Notes: generated from the letters alone by a model not told the origin. A stretch of 64,000 nt of DNA from Gnetum montanum (GCA_015680685.1 MNCI01000556.1:1783731-1847730); one strand, 5' to 3'. Positions 44,869-56,109 are shown, numbered from the stretch's first letter. Numbers and translations: made by a program.

Positions 44869-44961
44869 AATAATGAGGTGTTAGCTTGGTGCTAAGAGCC
44901 TTGGTATATAAAGCTTAGGTCAAAAGTTCTATTCTAATGAGCAATGCTAAGTTATGGACTT
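44869..44961 (+). repeat. tRNA-like SINE copy, diverged
   Basis: TAATGAGGTGTTAGCTTGGTGCTAAGAG then GGTCAAAAGTTCTATTCTAA then AGCAATGCTAAGTTATGGAC. It has the same order as the reverse complement of 61502-61602; the A box (TTAGCTTGGTGCTAAG) is recognisable and the B box is decayed. Confidence 0.5.
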
Positions 44962-46320
44962 AAAAAATTCTCTAAAATTGAATTAATTTCAAGAGGATTT
45001 TAGTTTTAGTTTTATAATTAAATAAAATCTAAATTAAATGCATAAATAAAAAGTATACAAGAAGATAAACCTAACTATAGTTGTTTGGCCTTAAATGGAC
45101 TTATGAAGACAAAGTTCTTTATGTTATATTAAAATAATATTAAAGTATAGGAGGACTAAGACAAGCCTTGAGAAGTTGAAATTTCTTATGGAAAGTAAGA
45201 AAGAAGAAAAGAGAGGTCAAAATTCACAAAGGAAAAGATGCTAACCCTCTTTGCCCAAGTAATTTTGAAAATGTCAAAGATGTCATTGTTGAGGCCAACC
45301 TTGCCCATGCTATCACACGGGGCCATGATCAATAGTAATATGGTAAAAAAAAAATCTATACAATCTTTTGTGAGTTAGCTAACTATGTTTCATATTTAAC
45401 TTCTTATTACACAAATGTAATGTTGGTCCAAAGGATCTTTGAAGGTAATAAAAGCTTTGTTTTAATTTTAGTTTCATATATATTTATTATAGAAAATAGT
45501 TTAAACTATAAACTAACTTTTGGTTTACTTCTACTTTAATTAATGCTGACGTTAGTAAATGGAGTAGAATGAAGGAATTAAGCTAAAATACAACTTGTGA
45601 GGTCCAACTCCAAAACTTTACGGATAATGGGCATTTATGATGTGAAAAACTATCAACTATGTTACATATAGAGAACATGAAGAGAGCCCAAACACCCAAG
45701 TTATTCATCAATGAAGAAGATACCAAGGAAAACACTTAACCTTTTATGGGTGATTTGCATGTATTTTATAGATACCTTGCAAAGAAGATATAAATTACCT
45801 GAAATGGAGAAAAAGTGCTAACAACTAAAAGAGAGGGGAATAAGGACATCTCTCAAAATCAATGCGGATTATGATGTGTGCATGTCAGGTACGTTTACAT
45901 CAACTTTGTTTTCTATTGCACAGTAGAGATACAAATTACACATTAAAATTTGATTTTGGTAAAAAGGACAGAAAAGGCAATCACTACATCAGATCACTAC
46001 ATCAAATTATACATGGAATATGGCAGCAGATGGAAGACCATTACAATGCTAATCCAGAAGGCAAATCGATCATGAAATGTTATGAAACCGTGACTTCCAC
46101 TAATGAAATATGAATGAAATCTCCATTGAAACTTGCCCACCAGAACTATGCATAACTCCATGAACTTTCTTTGACGTTTACCATGTAACCAACGGCAATG
46201 TGGCTATTTTATGCATTTAATTGTTCCTGTATCAATGGAAACCAAATTTGTTGCATTAAAAAAAAGGGCAGATTGCTGTAATTTGAAATCTTCAGGTTGT
46301 AGTCAGCCTTAAATTATATT
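44962..46320. other. AT-rich intergenic DNA
   Basis: No gene or family recognised on either strand. Confidence 0.5.
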
Positions 46321-46334
46321 ATAATGATGGACTT
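46321..46334. repeat. Target-site duplication of long LINE, left copy
   Basis: ATAATGATGGACTT, identical to 51994-52007, followed at once by the T run that is the short poly(A) tail of the minus-strand LINE. Confidence 0.85.
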
Positions 46335-46622
46335 TTTTTAGGAAAAGGTTGAGCAAAATCTATTCCAATATTCCAATAAAGTGAAAAAGAGCTACGCCTA
46401 CAACGTAGCGTGGGCCAGCAATCGTGACCCCACAGCAAGAGCCACCAGGACCATAAGGGACGTACCTCGTACCGCCCAGCACTCAGCGCAGAATCTCACG
46501 TCCCTGGGGGACCGAAAACCAAGAGACCAGGAAGCAAAGCAGCATGAAAACGCCACAGGGGCGGAGACAAAAAGCAAAAACAGCAGCCGATCCTACGGCA
46601 CCGGCAGGAGCCTGCAGAACAA

Positions 46623-47503
46623 CTACCCGCCAGGCTGCCGCAGGCTAGCGTGGCCATGCTCGGCCAACCGCACAGCGAGGCGGCGCCGATGCTCGATGAT
46701 CAGTTGAGCAATACCCGTCCTGCAATTCTGCAGGATGCCCTCAAACACGATTAGTGGTGGTTGTGTACGAGGGGTTGATGTCTGATTCTTCGAGTTGCTG
46801 GAAGTGGCATCCGGCGGGTCCTTCACCTGAGGCGGCCTAGGACGATGCTGATCCTGATCAACGTCCGGGTATTGGATGTCCTGCATCGTGTCCGCCCCAG
46901 AGGTGCTTGAATTACCACACGCCAGCCCCGGCATGCCAGCAATCGACCCCTCCGGGAAATGGCTCTGTCTACCACTGGTCCCCGCGGTCGCAGGGTGAAC
47001 GCCCCGCGCAAGGTCCGCAACCCGTCTGGGCCAATCCGTATAGATGCACCCAGCTCTCGCGATTGTAATCTCCTGCCAAAGCTTCCTGAACCTGGCACAT
47101 AACGTAGCCGGGGGGGGCAAGCCACGTCTTTGAAGACGGAATCATTTCGGGCCTTCCACAGAATCCAAAGTGCGGTGAGGGTCAGCGAGTTACCGGAAAT
47201 CGTGATAGGTTGCAAACCACATGTGTGCCAGAATTGTCGGGTGACGTGACATTCCTGCATGAAATGCTGCAGCGTCTCAGTAGCATGATTGCATAGGGGG
47301 CAATGTGGACTAATCCCCAGGCCTCTGTACTGCAGGAACATCCGGACGGGATGGGCCTTGTGAAGGATCAGCCACCCAAACACCTTGATCTTCTCTGGGA
47401 TTGACCCCCGCCAGAGTAGCCGCCAGCGTGGATCCGGTGGGAACCGCGCCCTGAGGTACTGTCGAGGATGAAGGGGATCATCAGCACCCCCCATCTCCAC
47501 CAC
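46623..47503 (-). pseudogene. LINE ORF2 C-terminus: zinc-binding RT-associated region
   Basis: Frame 47503-46823 has WRLLWRGSIPEKIKVFGWLI, then HKAHPVRMFLQYRGL, CPLCNHATETLQHFMQEC, FWHTCGL and LWILWKARN, the standard order of the plant L1 zf-RVT domain. A shifted frame (47120-46623) carries FRKLWQEI and a polar tail. This region binds nucleic acid during retrotransposition in related elements. Confidence 0.85.
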
Positions 47504-49220
47504 GTGTGCGCAGAGGTGCTTCCAAACAAGGGAGTCCGAGCCAGTAGCCCTCCAAGGCCGATATTTTCACCTCAGGAGCTGTGCCCAGATGGAGGGGTCC
47601 TCCTGCATGGTGGAAAGCCTCCAAACCAAGCGCTGCCGTCCCAACGCAACCTCTTCCGCGAAGGGGAGAATGCCCACCCCCCGGCCTCACGCGGCCACGC
47701 AGTGGTGGCCCAATCCACGAGGTGCATCTTCTCCCCCCCTTCCCGCCTGACCACACAAAGTTGCGCAGGATTGCGTCAACCTTTGTGACAACGCCGGCCG
47801 GCAGGGCGGTGACTGAAGCCCCGAATCTGGCCATGGCCCCAAGCACCGTGGTCGCCAGCACGATCTTTCCTTTCCGGGAGAGGAATTGGTTCGTCCAATG
47901 AACCGTGCGCTGCTGGATTCGCATCAGTAGGGCCTGCCACGTTTTTCTTTTATGCCAGTTGTGGATGGGGATGCCCAAATATCGATCCTCCGCCTCCCCT
48001 AGCAGAATCCCCATGATTTGAATGATTTTGCTTCGCACTGCCTGGTGCGTATGTGTGAAGTACAACGCGGACTTCCCAGTGTTGATTTGTAACCCGACCT
48101 CCTGCTAGAACCGGTCAAGCGCCCTCATCAGCGCCTTGACCTGCAGCACGGCCGCCCTGACATAGATCATGGTGTCGTCCGCGTAATGGGTGGTTAGGCA
48201 ACGCACACCATGTATGTCAAGACCCAGGACACCCTCGGCCATACAATAACTTTGCATGAGATCCATAAGCATGAGAAAGAGGAGGGGGGAGAGGGGATTG
48301 CCTTGTCTCAGGCCACGACCTGTCCCCTGGAAACCCCATAAGTGCCCATCAATATCCAGGGAGTATCGGCCACTCCTTTGTATCTGTAAGCAGAGCTCCA
48401 CAAAGTCTCGGTCCAAACCTTTGGCAATCATCACTTTCCGCAGGGCTGCCCAGCTAACGGAGTCATAGGCCTTCGTGATGTCTAGCTTGATGCATAGGCC
48501 TGGAAATTTCGCGAGGCGAAGAGAGTGCTGGATTTCCTGCAGTAACAGAACCTGATCCTGAAGGTGGCGGCCCGTAATGAACGCAGCCTGGTTTCTCCCC
48601 ACCAGACGTGGCATGAGAGGACGCAGTCTGGCAACCAGCATACGGGAGAACAGCCTCAAGAGTGAGTTGCAAACACCAATGGGCCGAAAGTGTCCCGGTG
48701 CAGTGGGTGTCTCAGTTTTAGGTATCAGGACCACGCGAGAGTAGTTTATTTCTTTGCGAACCTGCCTCCAGACCAGCATGTGGTTAAAAGCGTCGAGTAG
48801 GTTCGTGCCCAGCACCTCTTCGTACTCACGGAAGAATTCAATGGGCCAACCATCCGGTCCAGGCGCCTTATTCGCCTGCATATCATTCAACGTGTCGCGA
48901 AGTTTCTGACGGGAAAAGGGGGAAAGCAGCTTCACATTTTCTGTTGGGGTCACAACCTGCGGGATGGGCACGGCAATCGGGTCAGTAGCCTGCCACGCCC
49001 ATACCTACTGCTAGTAGCGCTGCAGCCCCTCCACTCCAGCCTGAGAGGGTGTCTGCGTGTCCTGCAAGTAACGTTGTAGGGGATGGTAGTGTTTTCTGCG
49101 ATGCTCCACCGCCTGGGAAAAGAAAAATTTCGTATGTCTGTCCCCCGATTGCAGCCACTGAATCCGAGCCTGTTGTCGCCAGTATTCTTCCTCTTCGTGA
49201 TGCAAGACCTGCAGCCTCAC
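47481..49220 (-). pseudogene. LINE ORF2 reverse transcriptase, broken
   Basis: 49220-49011 holds the pre-RT segment (EEEEYWRQQARIQWLQSGDR). After a stop, 48971-48105 holds the RT: NKAPGPDGWPIEFFR, FRPIGVCNSLLRLFSRML, NQAAFITGRHLQDQVLL, LCIKLDITKAYDSVSW, GLRQGNPLSPLLFLM and the active site THYADDTMIYV. The thumb part continues in 48065-47481 after another stop (KSALYFTH, DRYLGIPIH, WTNQFLSRKGKIVLATTVL), followed by a shift near 47700. All catalytic motifs are present despite the breaks. Confidence 0.92.
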
Positions 49221-49429
49221 CAGGAGGGCGAGCTCATCGTTGTTTGTGTCAGTGCTCTGTTCTTGTTTGGCCTGTATCTCCCCTAACCGCGTCTGGATCC
49301 GACAGCGCTATTCACAGAAATTATATTTATCATCTTTGGGGCGGTATTTTATTTTCTGTTTCAGCAATTATAATGCGTTTCGCAGGAATTCACGTGGGTC
49401 CTCCCGTTGCTCCTTGAACTGCGCCTGCC

Positions 49430-49800
49430 ACGGCTTGTGCAGCGCCTGCCACGGCCTACGCAGCGCCTGCCTCGGATTGCGCTGCACCTGCTGTTGCCTC
49501 GTGTCCTGCGCCTGCCGCGTCGTGTGCTGCGCCTACCCCGTCGCACGCTGCGCCTACCGCCTCACGTCCTGCGCCCGCCGCCTCGCGTCCTGCGCCCACC
49601 GCCTCGCGTCCTGCGTCGGCCACCTCGCATCCTACGCCTGCTGCTGCCTCGTGCCCTGCGCCTACCGCGGCGTACGCTGCGCCAGCCCCTTCGCGCGCTG
49701 CGCCTGCCGCCTCGCGTCCTGGGCCTACCACCTCGCGTCCTGCGCCTGCCGCGTCCTGTGCGCCTGCCCCCTCGAAGGTTGCTCCTGCGGCGTCTTGTAC
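49430..49800 (-). repeat. LINE linker coding a Gly-Ala-rich seven-residue repeat
   Basis: On the minus strand the frame repeats GAGREAV- and GAGHEAA-type heptads (21-bp DNA unit) about fifteen times between endonuclease and RT. Plus-strand frames here are Leu/Arg/Pro- or Cys/Ala-rich and are artefacts of the same repeat. Confidence 0.8.
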
Positions 49801-49839
49801 TGGGCCTGCCTTCCTGGTTCCGCTCCTACCTCGCCTGGG

Positions 49840-50606
49840 TAACTGGCCCAAATTTCTCGCACCAGCCCTTCCAACCACGCCTTTCGAAGCCACGAGCGCT
49901 CAAATCGAAACGGCCGAGGTCTCTGCACCGTGTGTCTATCCACCTGGCAGAAAATAGCCTGGTGATCCGAAGCCATTCTGACCCCACCATACGCGTGCAC
50001 GTTCCAGCCAGTGAGAAGTGACTGGCTAACCCAGGCCCGATCAATCCTGGACTGAACCCACGCAGCGCCGCGACGCCGGTTGCTCCAGGTGTACCGGCAA
50101 CCCGTGAGCTCCAGGTCCGTGAGGGCCTTGCTGTGCAATAGCGCGTGGAAGTCCGCTGCCCCTGGGGGCTCCGCCATGGAATCCCCAAACTTCTCCGAGC
50201 TGTACAATCTCTGATTAAAGTCTCCAGTTAGCAGCCACTCCGCATCGCCGGGCACCTGTCCCGCCACGCGTTCCAGCTCCTGCAACCGCGCCTTCCACCC
50301 TTGGGCGCCATACACATTGGTGATCCAGATGTCCAGCCTAGGCAAGTGTACCGTGATGCTCCAAGCGCACATGTCCCGAACGATTGAGGCCTCCCTGGTG
50401 AGGACCGCCAGACCACCGGCACGGCCCCAGCTCGGCACTAGATGGCTGTGCCACCCTGGCCAGTCCAGCACCTGGGCCTCGGACTGTTGGAGTTTGGTTT
50501 CCTGCAAACATACTACATCGCACCGTTCATCTACCACCATGCATCGTAGGGTATGGCGTTTGTACGGGGTACCCTGGCCTCGGCAATTCCATGAGAGAAC
50601 CTTCAT
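49840..50606 (-). pseudogene. LINE ORF2 endonuclease (APE type)
   Basis: ATG at 50606 begins MKVLSWNCRGQG, the usual plant L1 endonuclease start (Asn in SWNCRG). Then come CLQETK (Glu), WITNVYG, WLLTGDFN (Asp, Asn), SRIDRAWV, and ASDHQAI (Asp, His). All catalytic motifs are present. The frame runs on into the Gly-Ala repeat without a stop to 49725, and in another frame to 49456. The enzyme nicks the target strand to prime cDNA synthesis. An overlap or short gap separates it from ORF1 upstream. Confidence 0.92.
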
Positions 50607-51124
50607 GGAGACAAATGGCGTTGATATACCTCCTGGAGTGTGGGCTGTATGCCCAGATCAACAAAGAGCTGCCCGGCCTTGTGTCGCCGGGTGTTGTGTT
50701 CTATTTTGCCCATAGTGACTACTGGTAGCGGCCTCATGAGCCCGTATTCGTCCTGCAGCCTATTTTTCGCGGGGGGTGGGGAAGGCCGAGCTGCCCTGCG
50801 GTTCGTATTGATCCAGGCAGTGGCTGGAGGGGGCGACAGAGCCACACCTTCTGGGCCACCCTCTGTGGGGAGCGGTTGCCTCTGTTCTCTGGGGGGCTGA
50901 GTCCCCCCTCCGACCAGCGCATGCAGGTAAGGTGCATTGGTGGCGTTAGTGGCGTTAGTGGACTCCCTTGCCGTCCCTGCGGGACCCTTTCCGTGCCCAG
51001 TCAACCCAGCCGGCGTCCCCCGCCACCCTGGGCCGATTTGGGTCCCACCTTTCGCAGTAGTGTGAGACCCCCCTGTGTGTTCTGGGCCAGCCCTGCTACC
51101 ACGACCTTTCTTGCCAACAAGGTG

Positions 51125-51995
51125 TCATCCGTCCTCTGGATCGCGGGTCTGCACCACACTGGCCAGGCAGCCTCCTGGAGTGGCCCTGGGACGCGGCATA
51201 TTTTCGAAATGAATACGAACTCGCTCCTCCCCGACCTCGGAAGCCAACACCAGCACCTCAGGCCATGTAAACGCAGAACCGGGCGTAGCCCATGTGTTCC
51301 ATGCCCTCTGTAATTTGATCAAATTTGATAAAATCCCCAAACGCCTGTGCACATGAGATTAAACATTCAGGGGACCAATATTCCAGAGGTAGGTCGTATA
51401 ATCGGACCCATACCGGCGCCCGAGCAAACAAATTCTTGTCACGGTGGGCACCCGGGCGCCAGGGAGCCAAGGCGAGGCCCCGAGCACCATAGAACCATGG
51501 CCGCCCCCCCACCAGCACCTTTTCTCGGTCTGCCAGGGAAGCAAAGCTAAACAGGAGGCGGTCATCGGCCAGGCATTTGACCGTCACTGTGTCTAACGCC
51601 CATGCAGCCCACGCCCAACGTCGGATCAAATCTAAGGGAGGCCGTATTCCTTCCGACACGAACTTACCGATTAAACTACGGGCCAGAGTTTCCAGCAGAT
51701 CACGATCCGGGCTCTGAACTTGGAGCCTTAACTCAAGCCCCTCGGTGGTGGCCCTCTTCTCCGCAGCTTGCTTGGCTTCTGCTATCCGCTTCCATGTTTC
51801 GCCCGTGGTGTTAGGGTCAGTTGCAAGGACCTCCTCGTTGCCTGTAGCGCCCAGACCGGATTGGCCGTGTACTGAGCTCTCCGCGCCCTGTGTTGGTCCT
51901 GCCCCGCCATGCGCTGAACCTGCCGCGACGTGCGTTACCCCTACCGTTCCCTTTGCCGCTCCTGCCATTCCTGTTGTCGTGAATTGCAGGACCAT
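51125..51995 (-). pseudogene. LINE ORF1 (gag-like, DUF4283 type), frameshifted
   Basis: Frame 51995-51258 starts with a Gly/Ala/Val-rich segment (GAAKGTVGVTHVAAGSAHGG), then the domain LARSLIGKFVS, DRLLFSFASLADREKVLVGG, PWFYGARGLALAPW, PVWVRLYDLPLEYW and AFGDFIKFD. This matches the DUF4283 region of plant LINE and related gag proteins. Near 51260 the frame shifts and continues in 51352-51125 (RVRIHFENMPR). A zinc knuckle expected afterwards is not visible. The ATG uses two bases of the target duplication, so the true N-terminus is missing. Confidence 0.75.
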
Positions 51996-52007
51996 AATGA
52001 TGGACTT
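51994..52007. repeat. Target-site duplication of long LINE, right copy
   Basis: ATAATGATGGACTT, identical to 46321-46334. Confidence 0.85.
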
Positions 52008-52541
52008 AGCAATGCACGGGTCAACTCATAATAAATTTTGCTCAGGCAACCACAACCGTAGACAGGTCGCGACGGTGGTGGGAGTTGCGTGGTGGCGCGG
52101 ACATCGTGAAGGTGGAGAACGTGGGGCTGCGGTAGGCGTGACACCAGTTGACCGTTTACCACAGTTGACAGTGGTTTTTTCGTAGTCTGCTATTAACCAG
52201 AGGAGGAGGGTGGCTTCGGGGAAGGAGGGAAGCTGAGACTCTTCTCTGACGTTGGAGGCCAACAGATGTCAGCAGCAGGCAACACACGCAGACGAGGATA
52301 GGTTCCGCGACAGTAGCCAAGGACGTGAGAGGCACGTCAGTCGCTGCACGTCAGACAACACGTCGGCAGTCAGAAAAGAACGCGCAGCATCAGGTGGGCA
52401 AGGCAGCAGACAGTGGTTTCCCCCTCTGTTTTTGCAGTCTCGCAGGGAGGAAACGGCACGTCTGACAGCAACGCAGGTGCAGATGCCAGCAAGCTCTCTC
52501 CCGTTTCTACTGCAGACACTGAGCAAACAACGCAGCTGCCA
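52008..52541. other. Unassigned GC-rich block
   Basis: Sharply more GC-rich than the host flanks, between the LINE duplication and the copia remnant. No domain recognised in six frames. It may be the leftover of an older LINE 5' region or a host CpG-rich fragment. It has no matching sequence to the left of the LINE, so it existed before the LINE inserted. Confidence 0.5.
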
Positions 52542-52611
52542 TCCAGTGATGATGAGGACGTTTTATTGATTAAGTAACAGTGATGATGAGGGCGTTTTAT
52601 TGATTAAGTAA
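52542..52611. repeat. Tandem duplication of 35 bp in copia integrase
   Basis: AGTGATGATGAGG.CGTTTTA then TTGATTAAGTAAC occurs twice in a row with one base different. Confidence 0.8.
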
Positions 52612-53130
52612 CAAGTTATCATCATAGCTTTTGCCCAAAATTTGTTCTCAAGATCACCATCAAAAACATGTACTAAGCTCATTCTAAAAGTGTTCTAAGC
52701 ATTCGTTCCGCAACTCCATTTTGTTGTGGAGTGCTTGAAATGCTCTTGTACTTGAAAATGCCGTCCTACAAAACCTTCCAAATTCATCTAAAAAAAACTC
52801 TCCACCATTGTTTGTCTTGAGGGTATTAAATCTTTTGTTAGATTGGTTCTCAAAAAGAGCTTTATATTCTCTGAATTTATCAAAAACTTCATACTTAAAT
52901 TTTAGAAAGTAAATCCACACTTTCCTAAAATAATCATCTATGAATGACACATAATATTCAAAGCTAACAATAGAAGCCACCAAAACAAGACCAAGTACAT
53001 CACTATGAATGAGATTCAATGTATTTTTATTTCTCTGGTATTTGTAGGAAAGCTTAAATGATGTTGTTTTCCATTTAGCTAATGTTCATAGAGAGGTACA
53101 TGATCTTGAGATTTACCTTTAATTATACCT
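52542..53130 (-). pseudogene. Copia integrase fragment
   Basis: Frame 53019-52684 has LIHSDVLGLV (first Asp), YYVSFIDDYFRKVWIYFLK, KTNNGGEFF (the TDNGGEF position with Asp as Asn), and after a shift a segment like the GVAERMLRTLLE helix, then ENKFWAKA and CYLINKTPS. A copy of the last 35 bp is duplicated (52542-52576 and 52577-52611). Confidence 0.75.
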
Positions 53131-53639
53131 TTTGAAGAAGCTAAATGGATTTTTCTCCCACATATCCAAGTCTTCTATGCCATAGGTTCATGGTAAAGTT
53201 TTCTTTTTGAGCATGAAGAATTTCAACTTTATCAGGCACTATAATACCATCCAGCTACTATAATCACCCACTACCTTCTCTGAATCTTGTACCTATGATT
53301 GATTTTCCTTGAAATATTCTCCATTTCTTATTTCTAAATATTATAAAAATGTGAAAATCATCAAAATTAGCCATAACTAGCAAATTTTGGTGAGTTCTAG
53401 GACATGATACACCTTGGAAATTACTATTATTATTCCATTACATGACAACTTTACTTTATCATAGCCCTTACCAACACAAGTTTCATCATTCCCAAGAAAA
53501 ATAGGATAGGACATAGCTTCATGGTATTTAGAAAATTATTCTCTTCTAGGATTAAAGCTATATAAAGCACCTCAATCAATATATTAGCAATTATGAGAAG
53601 ACTTACCTTTAGTTGTAATAGCACATAAGCTAGAAGTTT

Positions 53640-54430
53640 ATCCTCAACATTTTTTTTTTATAATCAAATCCATCCTCTTTGTCCTTCTTCTTGAAAAATT
53701 TGCAATCCTTTTTGAAGTAACCATGCTTCCCACAATTCCAACACATTGGAGATTTTCTAGGAGCATCATTTGTAATTTTCTTGAATTTAGTATTATTTTT
53801 ACTAGAGGATTTATTGGACTGTTATTTACATAGTCCCTTAACAACCAATGCTTCAATAGGTACTGGCTTTGAACTCTTTTTCTTAAGTTCTTATGTTATC
53901 AGCCTTTCTACAACTTCATCAAATTTTAATAATGTACTACTGCTAGTATTTTGAGTAATATTATCCCATGATTTCAAAAGAGATTGTAACAAAGAAATAC
54001 ATTGATCCTTCTCTTCTATATTACTACCTATTGATAGCAATTAACTTACAATGGTATTAAAGGTAGCAAGATGAGAAGCAATAGTTGCATTATCACACAT
54101 CTTTACGAAGAATGACTATCTTTAAAGATGTAGTCTATTTGAATAAGAATTTGATTGATAAATTCTACCAACACCATCCCGTAGATCCTTTGTAATCTTT
54201 TCGCTTTTCAAATTTATGAAAAAAAATTGTAATAAATTTTTGTATTATACAAAGAGCCAACCAATCCAAATGAGCCCACACTTGTTCCTTTATATTTGGA
54301 GGCTTAATTCTAGCGATGTAGGCATCTTGGCTCTTTTCCACCATAAGATCTTCCATTTGGACATTTCAAAGATCATAGTTGCTACCATTGAGTTTTACTA
54401 TTTTCTCAATATGTTTAGAATAGCTAGCAA
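53640..54430 (-). pseudogene. Copia gag, decayed
   Basis: Begins with the copia-typical KLNGSNYDL followed by a stop where Trp is usual, then QMEDLMVEKSQDAYI. Further on a zinc knuckle reads CWNCGKHGYFKKDC (CX2CX4HX4C) at about 53700-53745, followed by a Lys-rich tail. The parts are in different frames with several stops. Confidence 0.7.
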
Positions 54431-54480
54431 TCTTAATACTATTAATGATATAAGAGCCTTGGTGCTCAAATAAACCTTTC

Positions 54481-54492
54481 TTTGATACCAAT
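54481..54492 (-). other. Copia primer-binding site
   Basis: On minus, TTGGTATCAAAG, like the TGGTATCAGAGC site complementary to the 3' end of initiator methionine tRNA used by many copia elements. Confidence 0.6.
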
Positions 54493-54870
54493 TTCTTAAT
54501 TTATATCTTAATTAAGCAAAGTAATAAACTAAGAGCAAGCAATAGAAGTAGAAATTTGATCATGAAATTAGAAAAAATGCACTAATAACAGAAGAATTAT
54601 ACTAGTGAAAGCATACAAAAGCCCCAACAATGGCTTCAGCTGCTAGCAAGGCTTACTTCTGATCAAGCATTACAAGAAAACACATTCAATGGCAAGAGGC
54701 CTTGAATAATGGAGGAGTTTCTCCCTCTCTCACTTGATCACTCAATGTGACTTGATCCTTGATGTAACATTGGTGTTTCCCCATCCTCAAGCCATTACTT
54801 ATATAGGGACTTTACAAGTTAAATGAGGATGGCGACAAAAAATAAAAATAAAATAAAATTTACTATTACA
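54493..54870 (-). repeat. Copia 5' LTR (outer end not determined)
   Basis: Lies directly upstream of the primer site on the element strand. A TATA box CTATATAA on minus is at 54799-54806. No second LTR was found, so the outer end is estimated. Confidence 0.45.
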
Positions 54871-54916
54871 TATACCATAATAGGAAGAGAATCATTTTAG
54901 TAAGTTTAATAAAGCA

Positions 54917-55290
54917 TAACTAGTTACATGCAGCAGGCAAATTTTTGTTTAAAATAAGCAACACAGCACATAGCCTACAACAATTACACAAGAGAACCAT
55001 TACATCACTAATGGTCTAATCTAATCAATAGACCATCCTTTGCCACTAGACACATTTCATGAAATTCAGCCAAGTACAAAGAAAATTTAAATTTGCTACA
55101 ATACATGCAGCAGGTAGGTTTTTTTTTTGTTTTTTTTTTTAAAAATAAGTAGCACAGCCTACAGTGATTACACAACAAAGCACAACCGTTATATAATTAA
55201 GGGTCTAATCTAATCGATAGACCATCCATTGCCACTAGAAACATCTCATGAAATCCATGCCAAATAGAAAAGAAATTTAAAATTTGCTAT
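54917..55290. repeat. Tandem duplication of about 185 bp
   Basis: 54917-55100 and 55102-55290 share TACATGCAGCAGG, ATTACACAA, GGTCTAATCTAATC.ATAGA, CATTGCCACTAGA and AAATTTGCTA in order, with small gaps and an expanded T tract at 55119-55139. Confidence 0.7.
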
Positions 55291-55384
55291 CAAATTTGTG
55301 ATATATTTTACAACGTAATGGAAGCCTTATCAGAGTTTACCCATGGGTTTTAAACTTTTGTAGGTTCTGGTTTGGTTAGCCAGG

Positions 55385-55510
55385 TACTTGATACTGGTTA
55401 AAATACTGATATTTTTGGGCAAAGAAAAGTTGCATTTGTGGTAATTCCATGTCTAGAAACCCAAAAGACAAGGCAACTTTGCATTTTGAAATATGTTTTC
55501 AACAACTGCA
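55385..55510. repeat. Block duplicated at 63720-63840
   Basis: GGTAATTCCA..T..AGAAACCCAAAA and TTTTGAAATATGTTTTCAA recur, slightly changed, at about 63735-63815. Confidence 0.6.
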
Positions 55511-55524
55511 AACTAGAGAGGAAA

Positions 55525-56005
55525 ACCTTAAAACCAAAGTCTTAACAGAGCCCAAAGTTGCAAGCTGACGCCTCAATCACATACTGCAAGACAAAAGCTT
55601 TTCGCACCCTCTGGAACAAAAGCTAAAAAAAAAATAGAAAAAAAAAAACCACAACAGGAAATTCAAAAGAGATACTACTTAAGAAAAGGTCCAAAGAAGA
55701 AAACCTTAATACCAAAGCCCTAACAAAGCCCAAAGTTTAAGATGACCCCCTAGTCACTTGCAACAAGACAAAAGCTTTTGACACCCTCAGAGATGAAAGC
55801 TAAAAGAAAACCACAACAGGTAATTCAAAAGAGATATTGCTTAAGAAAAGTTCCAAAAACCAAAGCCTTAACAAAGCCCAAAGTTGCAAGATGATCCCCT
55901 CAGTCACTTGCAACAAGACAAAAGGTTTTTGCACTCCCTAGGATGAAAGTTGAAAAAAAAAAAACCACAACAGGCAATTCAAAAGAGATACTGTTTATGG
56001 AAAGG
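55525..56005. repeat. Three tandem units of about 145-175 bp
   Basis: Units beginning near 55525, 55700 and 55855 share CCTTAA.ACCAAAG, AACAAAGCCCAAAGTT, CAAGACAAAAGCTTTT, ACCACAACAGG and ATTCAAAAGAGATA. No coding potential is seen. Confidence 0.75.
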
Positions 56006-56109
56006 TAATATTATTCATAAAGCCTAGTTCTCAACATTGAAGTTGAACATTGCTAGTAATAGAGCATTTCATACCATATTCAAATTCAATGTAGTTGGTG
56101 TTTTGATAC

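Larger units (their letters stand above)
46335..51993 (-). mobile_element. Long L1-type LINE, minus strand
   Basis: About 5.66 kb, GC-rich, with 14-bp duplications and a 3' T run on plus. On the minus strand it encodes ORF1 (51995-51125), then ORF2 with endonuclease (50606-49840), a repetitive linker (49800-49430), reverse transcriptase (49220-47481), a zinc-binding region (47503-46823) and a tail (47120-46623). Stops and shifts break both ORFs. The ORF1 start codon lies on the duplication boundary, so the 5' end is probably truncated. Confidence 0.9.
52542..54492 (-). mobile_element. Ty1/copia remnant, minus strand, pol mostly missing
   Basis: Read on minus: an LTR promoter and end (about 54870-54493), primer site, decayed gag with zinc knuckle (54430-53640), pre-integrase sequence and integrase core (53130-52542). 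The element stops within integrase at 52542, where the GC-rich block begins. RT and RNase H are absent. Many stops. Confidence 0.75.

Noticed and set aside
42331-46205. CATGTAACCAACG shared by the truncated LINE site and a site 140 bp left of the long LINE
   Set aside because: Only about 13 bp match, with no alignment beyond it; chance or a weak dispersed repeat.
49240-50021. Plus-strand Leu/Arg/Pro-rich and Cys-rich frames of 200 or more codons
   Set aside because: Shadows of the 21-bp repeat in the LINE linker; the minus strand codes the endonuclease and linker.
52329-52577. Plus-strand frame ending in an acidic SDDEDVLLIK tail
   Set aside because: The tail is the antisense of the copia integrase segment coding CYLINKTPSSS; the duplicated 35 bp explains it.
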